This document shows positions 6,535 to 8,970 of a DNA stretch of 8,970 nt, in pieces. The number at the start of each line of letters is the position of its first letter. Position 1 is the stretch's first letter. The DNA is from Mesorhizobium sp. (GTDB lineage: Bacteria; Pseudomonadota; Alphaproteobacteria; Rhizobiales; Rhizobiaceae): the NCBI GenBank assembly GCA_030698645.1, contig JAUYMV010000730.1:1-8970 (forward strand). The letters run 5' to 3'. Under the pieces are notes generated by a model. The model did no database searches. It saw only the letters and a list, made by a program, of their open reading frames with translations, and was not told the origin of the DNA. Made by a program: the position numbers and the translations under genes.

Positions 6535-6563
6535 AAAAACGGCGCCCCTTCGGACGCCGTTTT
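6535..6563 (-). terminator. Intrinsic terminator of the LigM-like gene
   Basis: On the - strand, AAAACGGCG and CGCCGTTTT form a 9-base perfect stem (6555-6563 with 6536-6544) around a 10-base loop that can add two more G-C pairs. The stem runs straight into a run of five T (complement of 6535-6539). It begins 18 bases after the stop codon of the LigM-like gene. The symmetrical A/T flanks could also let it act on transcripts from the other strand. Confidence 0.85.
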
Positions 6564-6581
6564 GCAATCGTGGCTTGGGAG

Positions 6582-7988
6582 CTACTTCTTCGTGCGCCAG
6601 CTGTCCGCGTAGTTCTCGCGGGCTTCGGCCGCGAACGGCGTCGGCGAGACGCGGACGCGGATTTCGGCCTGCTTGTGGCGTTCGGTGGAGGTCTTGCCGG
6701 AGCCGCCGTCGGGTTCGCCCCAGATCATGGTCAGCACGTCGCCTTCCTGCACGTCGGCATCGACGACGCCGAGCGACAGCATGGAGCGCTCGTTGTAGCT
6801 GTAGCCGTTGAACATCGACATGCCGACCATCTTGTCGTTGTGCATGACCATGTCGGCGCTGGTCGAGGCGTAGTTCGGCTGCGGGAAGTCGATCCACTTG
6901 TAGTGGTCCTCGCCCGGCTGGAAGGCCGACGCGATGACCTTGACAACGTCCTCGGCGTTCCACTGGAAGGTGACCTTCTTGCGGTTCTTGGCGTCCTTCA
7001 GCTTCTGCAAAGCCGGCTTGCCGATGAAGTCGGACTTCCAGCCGATGTAGAAGCCGTAGCCGAGCTCGAAGGGGTTGACGTAGTAGTCCTCGATGTTCTT
7101 CGACACGAAGCTGCCGCCGATGGCGCCAGACGCCTCGTAGGAATCGGCGCCCAGCCAGTCGCGGTAGTCCTTCATCATGCCGTCGCCGGTGTAGATGCCG
7201 GGCAGCGGCGAGGGGATCCAGCCGGATTCGAGCGTGTTGGTCGAATAGGCGCGGCTGCCGACCTGGTGCAGGTCGACGCCGGCGGCCTTGGCCGATTCGA
7301 GAATTGTCGAGCGGATATATTCGAGGTCGCCATAGGGGCCCCAGATTTCGAGGCCGGGCGCGCCCGCCATGCCGTGGCGCAGCGCCTGGACACGCTTCGA
7401 GCCGACATTGATCCACTCGACGTGGAAGAATTTCACGTCCGGAACCGGTCCGCCGTTCATCTTCTCGAAGATCTTGTTGGCTTCCGGTCCCTGGATCTGG
7501 AAGCGGTAGTGCGTGCGGTAGATCGCCTTGCCGTCGGGGCGCGACATCGAGCGCGGGTCGCGGTGGAGGCGGACCTTCCAGGTGCCGATCGCCTGCTGGA
7601 ACTGCACCCAGTTGGCCGTCGGCGCGCGGCCGACGAGGATGAATTTGTCCTCGCGCTCGCGGAAGATGATCATGTCGCCGATGACATGGCCGGCGGGCGT
7701 CACCGGCACGAAGTGCTTGGCGCGGTTCAAGTCGAAATTGGCGAAGGAATTGATGCCGACATGGTCGAGGAAGGCGGCGGCGTCCGGCCCCTCGACGATC
7801 AGCTCGTCCATGTGGTGCGACTGGTCGAACAGCACGGCCGTGTCGCGCCACGCCTTCTGCTCGGAGCGCCAGTTGGTATATTCCGGTGCGACGACCGGGT
7901 ATACATACATGCCCACCTTCGAGTTGCGCAGCAGCTCGACCGGGTTGCCGCTTTCGTTCAGAACGTCTGTGAGGCTTGATCTTTTCAT
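6582..7988 (-). CDS. ligM: LigM-like tetrahydrofolate-dependent O-demethylase (GcvT fold)
   Basis: A 468-aa cytoplasmic enzyme of the aminomethyltransferase (GcvT/DmdA) family. Such enzymes move a methyl or one-carbon group from substrate to tetrahydrofolate. It most resembles LigM/DesA, the vanillate/3-O-methylgallate and syringate O-demethylases of Sphingobium (LigM is about 471 aa). Family blocks recognised from memory are YVYPVVAPE (28-36), FDQSHHM (54-60), VGRAPTANW (119-127), RHGMAGAPGLEIWGP (204-218), GSRAYSTNTLESGWIPSPLP (244-263), GAIGGSFVS (288-296) and MSMFNGYSYNE (390-400). H59, R121 and Y248 line up with LigM H60, R122 and Y247, which are important for activity. I chose ATG 7988 over ATG 8027 because GGGAGGA lies 7 bases upstream, homologues begin there, and the extra 13 residues would be read from the operator. 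Substrate is not proven; other methylated compounds handled by GcvT-fold enzymes remain possible. It follows gntR on the same strand. Confidence 0.85.
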   Translation of the reverse strand: MKRSSLTDVLNESGNPVELLRNSKVGMYVYPVVAPEYTNWRSEQKAWRDTAVLFDQSHHMDELIVEGPDAAAFLDHVGINSFANFDLNRAKHFVPVTPAGHVIGDMIIFREREDKFILVGRAPTANWVQFQQAIGTWKVRLHRDPRSMSRPDGKAIYRTHYRFQIQGPEANKIFEKMNGGPVPDVKFFHVEWINVGSKRVQALRHGMAGAPGLEIWGPYGDLEYIRSTILESAKAAGVDLHQVGSRAYSTNTLESGWIPSPLPGIYTGDGMMKDYRDWLGADSYEASGAIGGSFVSKNIEDYYVNPFELGYGFYIGWKSDFIGKPALQKLKDAKNRKKVTFQWNAEDVVKVIASAFQPGEDHYKWIDFPQPNYASTSADMVMHNDKMVGMSMFNGYSYNERSMLSLGVVDADVQEGDVLTMIWGEPDGGSGKTSTERHKQAEIRVRVSPTPFAAEARENYADSWRTKK

Positions 7989-8016
7989 GTGAGGGTCCTC
8001 CCTGATGATTGTGCGC

Positions 8017-8028
8017 CATGTATACATG
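8017..8028. promoter_or_regulatory. Palindromic operator, probable site for the adjacent GntR protein
   Basis: CATGTATACATG is a perfect 12-bp palindrome located 28 bases upstream of the LigM-like start codon. It contains TGTATACA, which fits the t-GT-N-AC-a pattern of FadR/FCD-type GntR operators, and the neighbouring gene upstream encodes such a protein. I could not identify a convincing -35/-10 pair; TATACA within the palindrome could itself serve as a -10, in which case binding would block the polymerase. No copy is seen in front of gntR itself. Confidence 0.6.
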
Positions 8029-8053
8029 AATAGCGGCGAATGGCTAGATGGCG

Positions 8054-8095
8054 CGCGGCTTTTTCGGCAGGGCCGAACCCTGCGCGACGGCCGCG
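8054..8095 (-). other. Nested stem-loops between gntR and the LigM-like gene
   Basis: On the - strand GCAGGG and CCCTGC (8078-8083 with 8067-8072) pair around a TTCGG loop. An outer stem CGCGGC/GCCGCG (8090-8095 with 8054-8059) can enclose them. A competing hairpin TTCGGC/GCCGAA (8063-8077) uses some of the same bases. No T-run follows, so it is a poor intrinsic terminator. It may protect or weakly terminate the gntR transcript. Function is not shown by the sequence. Confidence 0.35.
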
Positions 8096-8132
8096 AACAA
8101 TCCGCCGGCGCGCCTGGATGCGGCGCCGGATC

Positions 8133-8867
8133 TCAGCTGCGCATCAGGGCCAGGCCCTTGATGTGGCCGATCAGCGTCGGATCCTGCGCCAGGATGTATT
8201 CCAGATTGCGCCGCGCGGTGCGCGCATGCTCGCGCGCGATCGCCTCCGCGCGGCTGCTCTCGCGCGCCTCGATCGCCTCGATGAGCAGCTTATGCTGCTC
8301 CTGGGCGGTGCGCAGCGAGCGCCGGAACGTCGCGATGTTGGCCCGGTCGGGCAGGAAGGCCGAGGGCGAGGCGAAGGGCAGCGCGCTGGCGCGCTCGACC
8401 TCGCGCCCGACGGTCTTGCTGCCGGCAAGCCGGGCGAGTTCATGGTGGAACCGCCCGTTGAGGTCGGAATAGGCGTCGAAATCGACATCGTCCGGCTGTT
8501 CGCCGAAACACAAGTCGAGCTCGGCGATCGTCGCCTTGATCTGCTTGAGGGCGAGAGGCGTCACGCCGCGTTCCGCCGCGATCCGGGCGGCGGTGCCCTC
8601 CATCACGCCGCGGATCTCGATGGAGTCGACGACGTCCTCGTAGGTGAACACGCGGACGACGAAGCCGCCATTCGGCAGGCGCTCGAGCAGGCCCTCCTCG
8701 GCGAGGCGCGACATGGCTTCGCGGATCGGCGTGCGGGAAATGTCGAGCGCCTCGGCCAGCGGCACCTCGAACAGGCGCATGCCGCCCTGGAACTCGCCGC
8801 TGATGATCTTTTCGCGCAGCTGAATCACGGCGCGGCGCCCATGCGTCGCGGCTTCGCTTTCCTTCAT
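8133..8867 (-). CDS. GntR-family transcriptional regulator, FadR/FCD subfamily
   Basis: A 244-aa ligand-responsive DNA-binding protein. The N-terminal winged helix-turn-helix spans about 12-75: LREKIISGEFQGGMRL (17-32), the SRTPIREAMSRL recognition helix (44-55), EEGLLERLPNGGFVV wing (57-71). The C-terminal FCD effector domain (about 78-225) has the usual metal/ligand positions: SDLNGRFHHEL (134-144), H192 in EQHKLLIEAI and H214 in REHARTA. These proteins mostly repress catabolic genes and release DNA when an organic acid binds. The ATG at 8867 has GGGGAG six bases upstream. It lies directly upstream of, and on the same strand as, the LigM-like gene, with a perfect GntR-type palindrome between them, so local control of demethylation is likely. 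The effector cannot be read from sequence. Confidence 0.92.
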   Translation of the reverse strand: MKESEAATHGRRAVIQLREKIISGEFQGGMRLFEVPLAEALDISRTPIREAMSRLAEEGLLERLPNGGFVVRVFTYEDVVDSIEIRGVMEGTAARIAAERGVTPLALKQIKATIAELDLCFGEQPDDVDFDAYSDLNGRFHHELARLAGSKTVGREVERASALPFASPSAFLPDRANIATFRRSLRTAQEQHKLLIEAIEARESSRAEAIAREHARTARRNLEYILAQDPTLIGHIKGLALMRS

Positions 8868-8925
8868 CGGACACTCCCCTTCATGCGCGTTCTATAGCAC
8901 GGCGATTTCGGGCGGGGCAGACGGC

Positions 8926-8970
8926 GGGGAGGTTGGCGCCTCCCCTTCTCCCCGTTCACGGGGAGAAGGT
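8926..8970. repeat. Palindromic intergenic repeat resembling rhizobial elements, cut by the window edge
   Basis: Two hairpins overlap here: GGGGAGG/CCTCCCC (8926-8932 with 8939-8945), and CCTTCTCCCCG/CGGGGAGAAGG (8944-8954 with 8959-8969, loop TTCA). The second is an 11-base perfect palindrome very like the CTTCTCCCCG...CGGGGAGAAG core of abundant intergenic repeats (RIME-like) in Rhizobium, Mesorhizobium and relatives, recalled from memory. The element probably continues past the window. It lies about 60-100 bases upstream of gntR. It may also act as a terminator-like hairpin for an upstream gene. Confidence 0.6.

Noticed and set aside
7899..7904. Third GTATAC core, inside the LigM-like gene, as an operator
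   Set aside because: It falls in codons for the conserved YVYP block and only one flank matches, so coding constraint explains it.
6570..7979. 469-codon open frame on the + strand opposite the LigM-like gene
   Set aside because: It mirrors the real gene's codon structure, has a compositionally biased product with no family motif, and lacks a ribosome site.

Overview
The window reads as chromosomal DNA of a high-GC alphaproteobacterium, most likely a member of the Rhizobiales. The evidence is GC-rich codon use, tightly overlapping operon genes, a Liv-type ABC transporter and a FadR/FCD-type GntR regulator. In addition, the right edge carries a palindrome (CCTTCTCCCCG / CGGGGAGAAGG) that resembles the intergenic repeats common in rhizobial genomes. 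The genus cannot be fixed from the sequence alone.

Left part (1-4653, + strand): a complete five-gene branched-chain-amino-acid-type (HAAT/Liv) ABC importer. The order is periplasmic binding protein, LivH, LivM, LivG, LivF. The last four genes overlap by 1-4 bases, while the binding-protein gene is separated by 71 bases that hold a strong GC-rich stem-loop. The substrate cannot be read from the sequence; family members carry amino acids, amides or aromatic acids.

Middle part (4687 to about 6457, - strand): a HipBA type II toxin-antitoxin module. It has a full-length HipA Ser/Thr kinase with all catalytic motifs and a HipB antitoxin with an unusual His/Asp/Glu-rich tail. Upstream lies an AT-rich control region with four copies of a 16-bp near-palindrome spaced 27, 28 and 27 bp apart. 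The first two copies overlap or abut a good sigma70-type promoter. The module is visibly less GC-rich than its surroundings and looks like an insertion between two metabolic blocks.

Right part (6535-8867, - strand): a GntR/FCD regulator, a 144-base intergenic region with a perfect 12-bp palindrome (CATGTATACATG), and a LigM-like tetrahydrofolate-dependent O-demethylase of the GcvT fold, followed by an intrinsic terminator. The GTATAC core of the palindrome also occurs between the Shine-Dalgarno and start codon of the transporter's binding-protein gene. This suggests, without proving it, that the GntR protein controls both uptake and demethylation of one methylated (perhaps methoxy-aromatic) compound.

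I see no wholly new system. The most interesting signals are the HipB operator array, a possible RNA pairing between the hipB tail codons and the hipA start, the odd HipB tail, and the possible GntR regulon linking transporter and demethylase across the hipBA insertion.
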